Assembly: GCA_033239005.1 (NCBI GenBank) | Contig: BSQZ01000052.1 | Span: 3,506,501 to 3,570,500 of the forward strand | Direction of reading: 5' to 3' | Source: Lamellibrachia satsuma | Taxonomy: Eukaryota; Annelida; Polychaeta; Sabellida; Siboglinidae | Length of the DNA: 64,000 nt | In this document: positions 10,001 to 21,600 of the stretch, one piece after another | Layout: the number at the start of each line of letters is the position of its first letter | Position numbering within the stretch: position 1 is the first letter of the stretch | Notes under the pieces: generated by a model | The model's database searches: none | What the model was told of the DNA's origin: nothing | Seen by the model: the letters and a program-made list of their open reading frames with translations, nothing else | Made by a program: the position numbers and the translations under genes

Positions 10001-12010
10001 CACTGAAAAGGAAGAAGCGATATGAGAAGCAACTCACACAGATTGATGGTACGTTGTCAACAATAGAGTTCCAACGAGAAGCGCTTGAGAACTCGAGTAC
10101 AAACACAGAGGTTCTCAAGGTGATGGGTGATGCTGCGAAGGCTCTCAAGACTGCCCACAAGAACATGTAAGTGTCACAATGTCACTTATTTTGAGCACAG
10201 ACACTGTCAACAGGTATATATGTGTGTGAGTGTGTTAGCGTGTGCATGTGAACCCACATACTATACACATGCACAATATGTATGATGAAAGGTCCACTTG
10301 ATTAGCATCACTTACCAGATACAATAACTAGATAAATATCATAATTGTTTGTCCCCCACAGATGTGGTGTATATGATAGTGTCATTGCGGTTGTGTTTAC
10401 AGCATTAATCATCAATTAATTTTTTATTGTATCTGATTGCATTTGGATATCTTTTAGGGATGTTGACGATGTACATGATTTGATGGATGAAGTGGCAGAA
10501 CAACAAGAAATAGCTAATGAAATATCAGAAGCCATTTCAAGTCCTGTTGGATTTGGGCAAGATGCTGATGAGGTATGTCATACAAACAGTTTCAGTTGAC
10601 ATAAACTAGAATCGATTCTGACTGAACCTATAAGCTAACTTCATCCTTAACTGCAAATGAGCATCACAAAATGTAGGACTTCATGTCTGTCACCTCTGCT
10701 GTCCCAATATGTCACCTCTGCTGTCCCAATATGTCACCTCTGCTGTCCCAATATGTCACCTCTGCTGTCCCAGGCTTATTTATTATTAAACATTTATAAT
10801 GCGCCATGTATTTTGGTGAAACACCTGCTGAAGGGCACTTCAATTGTACATATGTAAGTAAAATACATTAAAATTAGCTAAAACGGATTAAAAGAATAAA
10901 TTAAATTAGCTAACAGGTCAAATAACTAAAACAAGGTACTTAAATTAAATTAGTTTAATAAATAGGTAGAATAAGTTAATTCATATAAACATCAATGAAA
11001 TGTATAGGTAAAATGTCACTGGAAAGTCACTGCTGCAAAGTTGCAGGAACAAATGTGTCTTTAATAATGTCTTGAACGTAGCAACGGAGTCAGCATTCCT
11101 TACTACGCGTGAGGCAGTGCATTCCATAGAATCAGCCCTGCCATCGAGAACAAATGACGGCTATAGCGTTCCAAGTGATATTTAGGGACTGCCAGTAGAC
11201 CTTGTTCAGCCAATCGAAGTGATCTGGTTGGCATGTAGGGTGTCACGAGCGATGATAAGTATGTAGGGCCGAGATGTGCACAGCATGATAAAAAAGAAGG
11301 TGCAACTGGAGTGCAATCTGCTGGTGTACAGGCAGCCAGTGTAGATGGTACAGAACAGGTGTCATATGATCTCGTCTCTTTGTCCCAGTAATGAGATGTG
11401 CTGCAGAATTGTGGACCATCTGCCGCTTCCACAACTGTCACCTCTGTTGTCCCAGTCTGCTGCCTCTACTGTCCCTCTGCTGTCCCTGTCTGTCACCTCT
11501 GTTGTCCCTGGTTGCAGGATGACTTGCTGGCGGAGCTGGAGGAGTTGGAACAGGAGGCCTTGGATGAGCAGTTACTTGAAGTCGGTCCTGCCGCTGCGGC
11601 TGAGCTGCCCTCAGTACCAACTGGTGAACCCGTGGCACCAAGAACAGGTTTGTCTTGCATCCGTTTTGCATTCTTTTAGTGAATATACAACATTGTTTGT
11701 TTGTATTACTGTCTGTGCCGGTGTCCTGCGGCATTCTCTCATTCACCAAAAATTTTTGTGGGCAGCCTTCACGTAAATATCTGCTCAACAACAATTTCCA
11801 AACATGTTTTAGTAATTTGGAAGCCTACAATAATGTCACGTTTTTTATTTATTAAACAGCCACCAACTTCCATACAATTTGGTGTTGTGCCAGTTTTGTC
11901 AGATGTCATGTCTGGTGACAGCGCTTTACTCTGAATGACATTAATTTGTTGCAGAGAAAGCAAAGGCCGAAGAAGACGAGATGAAGGAACTTGCTCAGTG
12001 GGCATCTTGA
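3838..12010 (+). CDS. CHMP4: Charged multivesicular body protein 4 (CHMP4/Snf7), complete five-exon gene
   Basis: CHMP4/Snf7 is the main filament-forming ESCRT-III subunit, acting on membranes in multivesicular body sorting, cytokinetic abscission and membrane repair. Exons are 3838-4021, 9989-10166, 10458-10572, 11518-11647 and 11955-12010. All introns are GT..AG and phases join cleanly to 663 nt, or 220 residues, close to the usual ~220-225 of animal CHMP4. Family features seen are an N-terminal hydrophobic anchor (MSLLAKLFGG), PQEAIQRLR in helix 1, KNKR-ALQALKRKKRYEKQL, GTLSTIEFQREALE, an acidic ELEELEQEALDE segment, and a C-terminal EMKELAQWAS helix matching the ALIX-binding end of CHMP4 proteins. 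Intron 1 is about 6 kb and repeat-filled. The gene lies convergent to the PARP array. Identification is secure; which vertebrate paralogue it is closest to is not. Confidence 0.95.
4128..4250. repeat. Small inverted-repeat element with GGGCCGAA-type ends
   Basis: CACGGATGGTTCGGC at 4128 is answered by GGGCCGAACTATCCGTG at about 4234-4250, giving a ~123-bp foldback. Internal GGGCCGAACC and TTTCGGCC copies add further hairpin potential. Related GGGCCGAA motifs recur near 4279, 7979, 8062 and 8580. It could be a small MITE-like family; no coding capacity is seen. Confidence 0.5.
4612..4924 (+). pseudogene. Tandem duplicate of CHMP4 promoter plus first 69 bases of the CDS, inside intron 1
   Basis: This 313-base block matches 3593-3906 with only about six differences: a handful of substitutions and one missing base after the TTTGGGG run. 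It carries the TATA-like box, leader, ATG and the first ~23 codons, then stops abruptly after GAAGCT. The single-base loss shifts the frame, so the local ORF is 24 codons (4858-4932), beginning MSLLAKLFG and continuing with an arginine/lysine-rich tail before a TGA. No splice donor follows the break. It may be an inert partial duplication or a second promoter. Confidence 0.9.
4925..5869. other. CHMP4 intron 1, unannotated stretch
   Basis: AT-rich sequence with a short (AT)n patch near 4965-4987 and a poly-T run near 5280. I see no exon, repeat unit or RNA gene here. Confidence 0.5.
5870..7535. repeat. Tandem array of about three ~560-bp units in CHMP4 intron 1
   Basis: Sequence around GACCTATACATGTCAA recurs at 5986, 6547 and 7110, and flanking blocks follow in the same order (GGGGGTGTCTTTAA, CAACTGATTCCATGATG). 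The first unit is partial on its left. Long open frames in the array are low-complexity and are not supported as genes. Confidence 0.85.
7655..7765. repeat. (AT)n / (CA)n low-complexity tract in CHMP4 intron 1
   Basis: AT dinucleotides at about 7655-7673 are followed by interrupted ACAC/ATAC repeats to about 7765. The open frames over this tract are artefacts of composition. Confidence 0.8.
8400..8573 (-). mobile_element. Possible hAT-type MITE end
   Basis: The block ends in GGACCCACCCCTG at 8573, the complement of the CAGGGGTGGG-type terminus common in hAT elements. The interior carries repeated AATTACAATTA subterminal motifs. I could not find a convincing opposite terminus, so the left border is uncertain. 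Confidence 0.35.
8960..9253 (-). mobile_element. tRNA-derived SINE
   Basis: On the - strand, 9253 to ~9178 reads as a tRNA-like head with an A-box-like TAGTGTAGTGGTTAGC and a B-box-like GTTCGAGACCCC, the RNA polymerase III internal promoter arrangement. The unrelated body extends left to about 8960. The complete tRNA cloverleaf is not preserved, so it is a SINE and not a tRNA gene. The body family is not recognised. Confidence 0.7.
9260..9988. other. CHMP4 intron 1, 3' part
   Basis: AT-rich intronic sequence. Nothing recognisable was found apart from the exon 2 acceptor tract at its end. Confidence 0.5.
9989..10166 (+). CDS. CHMP4: CHMP4 exon 2
   Basis: Acceptor TTTTTCACAG at 9979-9988 and donor GTAAGT at 10167. 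Encodes the basic helix 2 region (LQALKRKKRYEKQL, GTLSTIEFQREALENSS), the most conserved part of Snf7 proteins. Confidence 0.95.
10458..10572 (+). CDS. CHMP4: CHMP4 exon 3
   Basis: Acceptor CTTTTAG ends at 10457 and donor GTATGT starts at 10573. Encodes DVDDVHDLMDEVAEQQEIAN and the ISSPVGFGQ segment, ending in phase 0. Confidence 0.93.
10689..10772. repeat. 22-bp minisatellite in CHMP4 intron 3
   Basis: About four head-to-tail copies of TGTCACCTCTGCTGTCCCAA plus two bases. Diverged copies continue at 11434-11510 on the far side of an inserted LINE fragment and run up to the exon 4 acceptor. Confidence 0.85.
10773..11434 (-). mobile_element. L2-like LINE 3' fragment inserted in the intron-3 minisatellite
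   Basis: On the - strand the 5' part encodes post-RT sequence typical of L2/CR1 elements (MTPVLYHLHWLPVHQQIAL, then LILWNALPHA). The 3' end reads GCGCATTATAAATGTTTAATAATAA, the characteristic L2-type tail. It is flanked on both sides by the same minisatellite, so it inserted into that array. Confidence 0.75.
11518..11647 (+). CDS. CHMP4: CHMP4 exon 4
   Basis: Acceptor GGTTGCAG ends at 11517 and donor GTTTGT starts at 11648. Encodes the acidic autoinhibitory segment ELEELEQEALDEQLLE and a proline-rich linker. The sequence just upstream of the acceptor is a remnant of the intron-3 minisatellite. Confidence 0.93.
11955..12010 (+). CDS. CHMP4: CHMP4 exon 5
   Basis: Acceptor TTGTTGCAG ends at 11954 and the stop codon is at 12008-12010. 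Encodes the charged linker and the terminal MKELAQWAS helix, which in CHMP4 proteins binds the ALIX Bro1 domain. Confidence 0.93.
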
Positions 12011-12096
12011 GTCATGCTTTGCTGCTCCATTTGTACATACATAGACTTATATCGACCTTCAAGGGATAGCTGCAGACTTCCTGTATATTAATGTTT

Positions 12097-12102
12097 AATA
12101 AA
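12097..12102 (+). terminator. CHMP4 polyadenylation signal AATAAA
   Basis: A canonical AATAAA lies 87 bases after the CHMP4 stop codon. Sequence shared with PARP copy B begins about 120 bases further on. Confidence 0.7.
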
Positions 12103-12222
12103 AGTCAAATTGCCGTCCCCCAAGTCACGATGATGTAAACTGTTAAATATTGTCAAGCACCTTTGTAATCTGTTTCTCCAGTAATTTAAGTTCATATACC
12201 CAGAGTTAAATGTGCAAGTTGT

Positions 12223-15200
12223 TGCAACACTGGCCGCAGTAGGACGGGAATGTACATTACCTTGGATACAGTGTAAATGTATTGCAGGTGTTGTAACAAA
12301 TGTTATATAATTGAAGATGTATGGAGGTACTGCACAGTGTGTGTGCATCGTTTACTGTTTACATGTATAACCAGTAATGCTATACATGACCAGCATTGGT
12401 GTGGTAAACAGCATTTTAATGAACATACTCAATGTATATTAACCATTGTATGATGATTATCTTTGGTGATATAAGGTCTTCGTGGTTTTAGTCTCTCGTA
12501 TCATTATCCGTATGCCTCTTGTGGTGAGAATGGGTGATGTCTATGGTTTCTTGTACACAGTTACTGTTGTTTCTGCTTTCTGTATAATCACTTCACCAAA
12601 ACTAAAACATTAAAAATATTGACTAGTATCTTTGTGTTTATTACATGCGACTCTCAACAGAAGGTTTGTTGTCATTCAAAGTTTGGTCACACAACATTTG
12701 GTAACCGACAGTCTGTTGAATGGTTATGAAGACATTGATAGAAATACGTTCTACAAATATATGTAAGTAAGGTAGTAGAACTGGAGCACATGAAGTAGTG
12801 TTAGTAAAAAGAACTATAAATATGAGAAAGTGCTTTCACAGGGGACGATAAATGAATGGAGCAAATTATGATTGTTGAAATGACAGCAGTGTGGCTGTGT
12901 GAACACGTTTATTAAGAATGGGGAAGCCACACGCACAAATGTTGGAATCCCCATAAAAGCAAATCACTTCCTTGGCAACGTGGACTGTGGAGCTTTATAC
13001 TTTGGATGTCAGTCTTGTTAAACAGAGGGGGATGAAGTCACTGACGACCTTGTCCACACATCATAGCTGAGTGAACTGGACGACGTTTGCTCCATTGTTC
13101 CCAGAAGTGTACACCTGATAACAATGCTAACATTTCCCATTCAGTGGCAGATCACAGTGAATTATCAAGTGGAGTTCTTTCATAAGCAGCAAAATATACT
13201 TTGTTTTCAACTAGCTGCACATGTAATGGAATTTTGTGTTCAAAGATAAAACAAATGTATATCTTGACATGAAAACCAATCAGGATGCATTTGCAATGAC
13301 AGCATTAATATGTTGGGCACTTTTGAGGTTTTCACTTCATGCATAGCTGGACAGTGTGTGCAAAGCAGGGTAAATGCTCAGGCAAATCAATGAGATTGTC
13401 ATCAAGGTAAATGTTGTCGTCCTGACACGAATTACCCTGGAAATGCACCCGCTTAGGTTGAAGTGTGCTATCATTTCTTTTCGGGCGTTTCCTGACACAT
13501 GTGAGCCACGAAACCTACCACATGACAGCATTACCCTGTGTATACAGAATGAGTGCCCAGTTATCCTGAGATATGCACTTATATTTTTAAAGCAGACCTG
13601 GGGTGATTCCAAGTCCGGAATCGGAATCAAAGGATGATTCCGGAGTCAGAATCGTTTGGAGTTAATTTAGTGGAGTCGGAATCGGAGTTCGAATCGTTTG
13701 GAGTTAATTTAGTGGAATCGGAGTCGGAATCGTTTGCAGTGGAGTTGTAATCAGATTCACATTGAGTGGAATCGGAATCGTCATGAATGTCACTACTAGT
13801 GTTTGCACAGAAAAGCCACAGGTTCTTCCACATGGGACATTGCTAATTGCAATTTACTTTTATTGGTATCTCACTGCTCATTGGCCAGTCACTGCTAGTG
13901 TTTGCTCAGAAAAGCCACAGATTCTTTTGAAGGATTAAATCCTTTGGTTTTATTGGCAGTTTGTCAGAAGACTCTTCATATGCCTGGTTCAGATCTGGCC
14001 TGGTCATACCTAGACCATAGCTAATTGGAATTTACTTTTACTGATTTCTCACTGCTAGTGTTTGCACAGAATCATACAAACCCTTCTAAAGGATTAAATC
14101 AAAAGTTGTGCTGGAGTCAGAATCGGAATCAAAAGTTGTACTGGAGTTGGAATCGGAGTCGGAATCAAACTGAGACAACCGGAGTTGGAATCGCAATTGC
14201 AAAAGTCGGCTGGAATCGGAATCGAAAAGGTCTGCTGGAGTCGGAATTGTAGAAGTGGAATCGAACCTAGGTCTGGTTTAAAGTAGCACAGACTTTTTGA
14301 ACCATCTGCACGGTGCGGATGACTTCTGCTCTTAACATGGCAGTGCATAAAGGCATTTAGTAAAGTAGTAGCAGGGTCTGGATGTATAAACAGCAATGCT
14401 ATGACTTAGCGAGCAATTAAGTTCTGATGTAGCAGGAAAAGCCAGTGCTGCAACCACAACAACATGGATTTAAGAACAGAGAGAAGTTAAATTCTTTCAC
14501 AAACAGGTGCACATGCGTTTATTGATTACAACTGTTATTTTACACATGTACTTCTTGACAGAGAACGACACAGGTAAATGAATATAGTTCAATCAACTGT
14601 GCAGCATTCAACAGCCATGTAATACCTTTGTATACATAAACACGTAGTGTAACATATTAACAAGATCGGCGTATATAACTGAAAATGGTTAACAAACGAT
14701 ACTAACAATTACAACCAGAATACAAGGTTATTCTAGTTAGAAAAATTTATCTCTGCTATAATATAATATAGTTTAAAACCCAGTACAGCTGTGTGGTGTG
14801 GACTGCTTCTTCAGAAACTCTTTCCTGGCCAACACGTCAATCCCACCTGTGCACGAAGCTAGCATCTTCTGCATGGCCAGTAAGTAGTGTGCCAATAGTA
14901 AACTTTAGGAATCTGCATCTCGTGTAGTAATAAATGGTGAAACGTGAAAGAGCAAACCTAAATTGAGTGCACACAGTGAGTCAATCTAAGAGGGCATGTG
15001 TGATGCATCAGCCTGTAGTCTTGAATGTGCCATGCATGAGAACATATCTGACATTCTGTGCATATAAGACAGTGGCGTATCTAGGATCTCGCGGGGGGAG
15101 GCCAAAGGGGCACGTCTAGTCACCCATGCTACCATGTAGCGGTGCAACAGAAAAACTATTTTAGCCAAGGGGCATGGCGCAATGGTTCCCCTAATTGCGG

Positions 15201-15412
15201 AACTGAATTATAAAATTTCAATATTTGTAATAAAATACGTGGTAAAACACACTTCCAATAACAATAGACGAAATAAACACCTCCCCGATCTATCCAGTGT
15301 TAGTGATGGCCTATACCAGCTTTCATGATAAAAAATGAGTGCTATTTTATTTTACAGCCACTACAGACCTTCCACTTTGAACAAGCCTGTTGAGGAACCT
15401 GTTAGTTCTGTT
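12223..15412. repeat. Segmentally duplicated flank, copy A (matches 45783-48207)
   Basis: From GCAACACTGGCCGCAGTAGG at 12223 onward the sequence matches the region beginning at 45783 in the same order up to the PARP stop codon. Within it are a decayed CR1 3' end (about 12718-13025, with NGYEDIDRNTF-type sequence), an A-specific hAT MITE (13593-14275) and a small repeat beginning CAGTGGCGTATCTAGG (about 15070-15193) that is present in both copies. No gene is supported, although an open - strand frame exists at 46824-47273 in copy B. Confidence 0.8.
13593..14275. mobile_element. Non-autonomous hAT element (MITE) rich in GGAATCGGA repeats
   Basis: Termini are CAGACCTGGGGTGATTCC on the left and, inverted, CAGACCTAGGTTCGATTCC on the right. 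It is flanked by 8-bp near-duplicates (TTTTAAAG / GTTTAAAG), and copy B has a single GTTTAAAG at the matching place near 47078, so that is the empty site. The interior is a degenerate array of GGAGTCGGAATC units. TIR sequence and 8-bp duplication are diagnostic of hAT. No transposase is encoded. Confidence 0.85.
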
Positions 15413-15687
15413 TCATTTCCTGTCATACGTGATGAGGTAGGCCGGATAACTTTGGCTTTTATCATAGGTGATAAATTCACGGAATATCAGACGATTGCCA
15501 CCGCCTCTGTGGGTGCCCATGACAGAGTCGTAGAATTCATTCGGCACGTGTTTGCAAGAATCGTTGCAGTGATACTTGCAGGGTGGTCGGTTCATGTCGT
15601 CTGGCTTCTTAGCAATGTGGCTGTGACCAAGTATTACTTTCACAAGGAACATAGAGTGTGGACCAGTTGTCCTTCGGTGTTTGTGGT
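15413..15687 (-). CDS. PARP gene A exon 12 (C-terminus of catalytic domain)
   Basis: Acceptor ATTTTCAG, stop at 15415-15413. Encodes [13 protein letters not shown] and the terminal [20 protein letters not shown], which aligns with the tankyrase ending that carries the catalytic Glu. Copy B and pseudogene C keep the same Glu. Confidence 0.92.
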
Positions 15688-18600
15688 CTGAAAATAGAAG
15701 TACGCTACAGAAGTTTATATAATAAGTGCTATAACAATGACAGTTGCAGGACAGAAGTAGCAAAATTTCCTATACATACTGGGTCTGTGCCTCTATAACA
15801 CATGCACAATCAAATGCTGTTACATTTGCAATTCAAACATGTATTACCAATGGAGTATCTATTAACAAGAGACCAACAAACTGTCAGTTTATATTAACAT
15901 CACAGGAAATGAGGCACCAGTAGAACTATGACCATGCATATATCCGTTGGCTGCACCTAATGTCTCAATCCGGAATCCAATAACAAATCAAAGCAGAGTC
16001 ACTTGTTCTGTGATACATGTACACATGTTTTAGCCAACAACTATAATAAGTGCTATATTTATGTCATACGGGCTATATTTATTTGTAGCATAATGAACGA
16101 CGACTATTACTACATTTATGTACAGAATAAAAAAATATTGTTGTGCAACAGATATCAGTATTTATTACCTGCATACTGGTCAGCTTTAGTTGAGCTTTCA
16201 CAGAAGTAGGAGCCCTTGCCAAACATGGCTCGTTTACTTAGGCGGAAATCAATGCCTTGCACTGATATTGGATCAATGTTTTCTTGTGGTGCGCCATGGA
16301 AGAGGAAGTGTTCATTGATCTCTGGAATGAGCTGCTCGTCCAACACGCTGATCCCCAGTGTTGAAGTCAGCACATCTGCTTCACCAGCGTGAGAGATCAC
16401 CTTCGGGAAGCTCCCTTTAGTAACTCTTGCACACATTGCCTTCCTGACATGTTCATATGTCACATGTAGATGTGGATTTTCAATCTGCTCCACTTTTGTC
16501 ACGCTGATGGTTTTGTGATTCAGGTCGCTTGCATCCTGGCCATGTCCAACACGATGCTGTTGCCATGTTTTCTGTACCACATCTTCGATTGCCTTAAAAA
16601 CATTGGCATCCACTGGCACTTTGACTGCTTGTTCACTCTGCAGAGTCTTTACTGACTTCCAGTGACCAGGGGTCTCAGCAGGTTGGTTTGCAATGCACTC
16701 CAAATATGCAGGTCGACCTCTGGTTTGAAGTACAAACTCCGGTCTCTCGTAAACAGCCTGTACTTTCTGTGTCACGGCTGCGACTATTGTACTCACATCA
16801 TGCTTTGCTCCCACAATACGGATGCACTTGGCTTGTGTGTCTACAAATTGAATATCAAGTCATTAGTAACGTGTCTGGAGTTATGGTAAGACATCATTTG
16901 TGTAGGCCTACATGACCAACACACTGGACTTAAACTAATAAATAACAGTCGGATTAACTCATATGTAATACACCGACGGGCACTCCCGCCTATAAGGGCA
17001 GGTTGACAAGGCACTACTACATGATATCCTGATTTTCATGGGAGCCATCAAAGCTAAAGTGGGCTCGGACAACGAAGGACACGCAGGATGCCAGGGATTG
17101 CAAGGTATAGGTGAAAGAAATAACACCGGAGACCCCTTTGCATGCCCTTGCTCGACAGTGAACTAGCCTTCTTTTTCCAACAGGAATATACAAGATAGAA
17201 TTTTATGTTTACCGGTTTTAATCTTATTCAATAGTTATTATTATTATTATTTTGTCTTATTTAATTCCTTGTATACCTTAATTTATTAAATTTATTATTT
17301 TACTAATTAAATCCCATTTGATATTTCTAATTGTATTGCTCTTAATGTAATTTATCATTTAAATGATTTTATTCCATGTATACATTTTAGTCGTAATGCC
17401 CTTAAATGACTAAAGTGCCTTTACATTGTACTTGTATTTTTAGCTGTTTAATTTGATATATGATTTTTAGTTGTACTGTTCTTAATTAATTTATTATGTT
17501 AATTATTTAACTGCCTGTATACGTTTAGTTGTATTATTACTGTATTGTAAAGCGCCATAGAGCACTATGTGATTATGGCACTATATAAATATCGTATTTT
17601 ATTATTATTATTGGTGGTGGTGTCTTTCAACACAAGACAACTCACACGCTGGCATGGACATCGCCTGATAGCAAGCAACTAAATAAATCATATTGCCATC
17701 TACCAAAAGTGGAAACTATCTATGGAGGATGTCAAGATGATCAGAGGAGCAGATGTAGGCAGTGACCATCATATTCTCTTATGTAAGCTGCAGCTGAAAC
17801 TCAGCCTCAAAAGAGTTTTGTTTTTCAACTAGCAAAGACTGAACAACCCCAATGCGAAAACCAGTTAACTGTGAAATTGTTCAACAGGTTACACATCCTA
17901 AATTACACCCCAGTAGATAACCTCAACGATCAATGCCAGAAAATCCAGGCGGTTTTCCTAAATGTCGGCAAGGCCATTCTATCACGTCGCATAAAACAGA
18001 GGAATGAGTGGATCACATTAAAGGGCATACTGGATAAAAAATCTTCAATGCATATTGATTTCAGGAAGGGATTTGACAGCATCCAGTGGGGTAAAATAAA
18101 GATGGTTTTGCATGCCTATGGAATTCCCACGCCATTTGTCGAGGGCATCATGGCTCTCTACGAAACAACTGAAGCAGTTGTCCGTGCAGCAGATGGCGAG
18201 AGTCACTCAGAATCTGGTTGCATACATAATTAGGTAATTACGATGTCATCCGGGCATTCGGCTAATTCATAAAATAAGAGTGACCTTTTATCAGTTGATA
18301 CGATGCAACTCGAATTAACTTTAAACATTGATTATATTGACACAACTGTCAGACTGAAAAGAGTTGAATCAACAAAACAAATTTTGTGTAGAACCTCAAT
18401 AATGACACTGATTGGCTGCTAGCGCTTCACGGGAACGCCTACACAAAATGGAGTGGTGACAGTGGGTAACAATGAGACCATGCCACTGAAGCCAGACGCT
18501 CTTCTCAGTGAGTTCACGAAGGCGATTGAGGGTCGGATACGCGAGACTATATGTGTATAGATTGCGACAAAATGTTACGTCTTTAATACCGTTTTGTTAT

Positions 18601-21600
18601 TTCAACACACATCTGATAAAACTTGAATACATTTGATAAATGCTACAGTTTCTATAATATTTAAAATAAACAATTTATTATGCGTAAAAAAGGGATCAGT
18701 GACTCCAATTAAGACAAATTTTTCGGTGTCAGTTAGTTTTTTCCGTGTGCAACTGAATGTAAGAGCAGCACAAACAGTATATTGGAAATAAACATTTGAT
18801 TTGGCATCAAATATGTTAAGGTTGTTTTAGACGCTTCGGAAAATTCCCCCCCCCCAAATGTTCTTGAATTTTCCTGAATTTTACTTTATGCTTTCTGTAT
18901 GAACCATGGGCGAAACATAGACATTTGAAATCTTGACTGGTGTTCTACAAGACGATACACTCACATTGTACCTGTTTGATATTGTGCTGGATTATGCAAC
19001 GAGAACTGCTACAGGTGAAGATGACACAGCACTAGGATTTATAACCATACCTAAACAGTGCAGAAGGCATCCTGCAGATGTCCGAACTCATCGTGATTTT
19101 GCCAATGACACTGTTCTACTCCCTAACACAAGCAGCCAGGCCCAAGAGCTACTGTACACAGTTGAATTATGTAATTTCAGCTGAGGCTGCTCGTTGTGGC
19201 AATGGTGGGAAGTGAACAGATGGCGGGTTTGTGCCAGTAGTTCCAGTGGGGGAACAGTAATTGATAAAGTGGGGAAAGACATGAGAGATGCTAGGGAGAG
19301 CTCACCTCAGCCTGGGAGGAAGCTGAGAGGAGGGAAGGTGACAGGTCGTAGGGAGACAGGACGTAAGGAGACGGGAAGGAAAAGAACGGGAGGGAAGACA
19401 ACCGGAGTGAAGGAGAGGGGAGTAGGGGAGACAGGATGGACGGAGAGGGGAGTGGGGGAGACAAGAGCAAAGGAGAAGGAAGTGGGGGAGACAGGAGCGA
19501 AGGAGACAGTAGGGAAAGGGTCAGGACAGAATGTGATGGAAGGGATCGAACGGAAGAGCTATTCTGCAGCAGTGATAGAGGGGGTGAGGAAGAGAGCGAG
19601 GGTGTTTGTGGGGGATTCGATAGTTAGGAAGACCAACAGAGTCTTAAATAAGGGAGATGATGTGGTGGTTTGCTTGCCTGGAGCCAAAATAGAGGCGATA
19701 ACTGAGAGGGTAGAAAACATCGTAGGTTCGGGTAAGGGTGGATCTGTTTTAGTACACGTAGGGACAAATAACGTAGAGAGGGAGGGTACAACTGCCATAG
19801 TTAGGAAATATAGGCAGTTGGTCAGAACACTAAAACAGACACGGGTTGAGCAGGTAATACTGTCATGGATTTTATCAGTAATGGGCAGGAAGGGCCACAA
19901 ATAACGAAATTGTCGGGGGATGGCAATTAACATGTTAGTCCAGAAGGTATGTAGGGAAGAGGAAGTTGGATTTGTGGATTTATAGGGAAGTTTTGTTGGG
20001 AGGGCTGATATGTACATGAAGGATGGGCTTCATCTAAGTGGAAAGGGGGCAGCAGTATTCGCGGACGAACTTTCAGTAGCAGTAGATAGTGGCATGGGTA
20101 CAATGACAAATATTTTTGGTAGTAAACATTGTTTAAACTAGACGTGCAGGGGGGTTACCTAGAGGTGTCTCAAGCAGAACAAGAGGCCACTAGTACAGAC
20201 ACAGATTATAGATGCGTATGTTTCAATGCAAGGAGCATAGTAAATAAGAAAAACGAATTAAACATTATGGTAGAAGATATTGACCCTCACATAATTGGTA
20301 TAACTGAATCATGGGCCAACATAGACATAATAGATGCTGTATTAGGACTAATAGGATACGCAATGTTTAGTAAAGAATTAATAGGAAGAAGGGGAGGGGA
20401 GTTATTTTATATGTTAAAGAATTTATTCAGGCTTATGAAATAAAACTAGAAAGGGAACAGATTGCGATGAAGCTGTTTGGTGCAAATTGTTTAAGGAAAT
20501 TCAAAATTACACACAAAAATTCAAACGCTATAAAGGAAGTTAGCAAAGGGAATGTATCATAATGGGAGATTTTAACCATGGACACATACAATGGAATTCT
20601 CTAGAGAGCACAGGGAGTGAGGACCAACAATTTCCATTTTTAATCCAGGATAGCTTTCTTACTCAGCACGTGCTAGAACCAACCAGGGGAGAAAATGTAT
20701 TAAATATAGTTTTGTCATCACAAAAAGAATTAGTGGACAGTGTAAAAATACTTGAACCATTGGGTAACAGTAACCATAATCAAATATATTTTGACATCAA
20801 TGTAAAATCAGAAAGTAAAAATAAGAAAACGTACAAGAGCAACTTCCATAAAGGTAACTACAAAGATATGAGAAAATACTTAGCAAAGCTAGATTGGAAT
20901 AACATGCTGATGAATAAGACTGCAATTGAATGTTGGAATATTCTAAAATATGAAATTGAGAGTATCATCGATAAATTTTTCCCTTCCAAAAACAAGGAAA
21001 ACGGTGTAGAAATAAACACTTGTCAAAAGAGGCTATTAGAAAAATAGTGTTAAAACAAACTATGTGGAGGGTTTATAGGCGTACCAGAAAGGAAGAAGAC
21101 TATGCAAATTACAAAGAAGCACTTAATGCAGCTACAACTGAAATCAGACAAAGAAGCTATGAGCAAAAACTAGCATGTAACAAAAAAAATGACAGCAAGA
21201 GTTGCATAAAGTCAGGAGTAAACAAAATGTACTAGACAAGGTTGGACCTCTAGAAGAGAGTGCTGGAAATATAATATCGCAGTGGTTTTTAATGGCGGAA
21301 GACCTAAATGGTTACTTCAGTTCAGTGCTTATCAAAGAAGATATTAGTTTATTACAAGTTGCTGATGCTAAATTTCAGGATGCTAAATCTGATTATTTAG
21401 GACCATTAGTTGTAACTCCAGAAATGGTAGCTAAGAAAATAAAGGCAATGAAGGATAATAAATCACCGGGAGTGGATGGGATTCCTCCAAAATTACTAAT
21501 GGAAACAGTAGAACAAATCAGTATACCACTTGCAAGAGTATTCAACTTGTCATTAAAAGAGGGAGTTGTTCCGTTTGAATGGAAAGAAGCAAACATCATA

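Larger units (their letters stand above)
17031..19168 (+). mobile_element. Decayed RTE-like LINE fragment in PARP A intron, broken by two later insertions
   Basis: Pieces of an APE endonuclease ([15 protein letters not shown] near 17040; [20 protein letters not shown] near 17740) and an RT ([20 protein letters not shown] near 18060; [20 protein letters not shown] near 18940; [17 protein letters not shown] near 19096) appear in order. The homologous copy at 49755-51440 lacks the insertions at 17169-17613 and 18202-18911. No frame is intact. Confidence 0.75.

Noticed and set aside
10689..10772. CRISPR-like array of short direct repeats
   Set aside because: The units are contiguous with no unique spacers, and the host genome is an animal; it is a minisatellite. 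The same reasoning applies to 25997-26553.
16470..16915. + strand ORFs opposite the PARP catalytic exon
   Set aside because: They are shadows of the - strand coding exon, with no independent motif.
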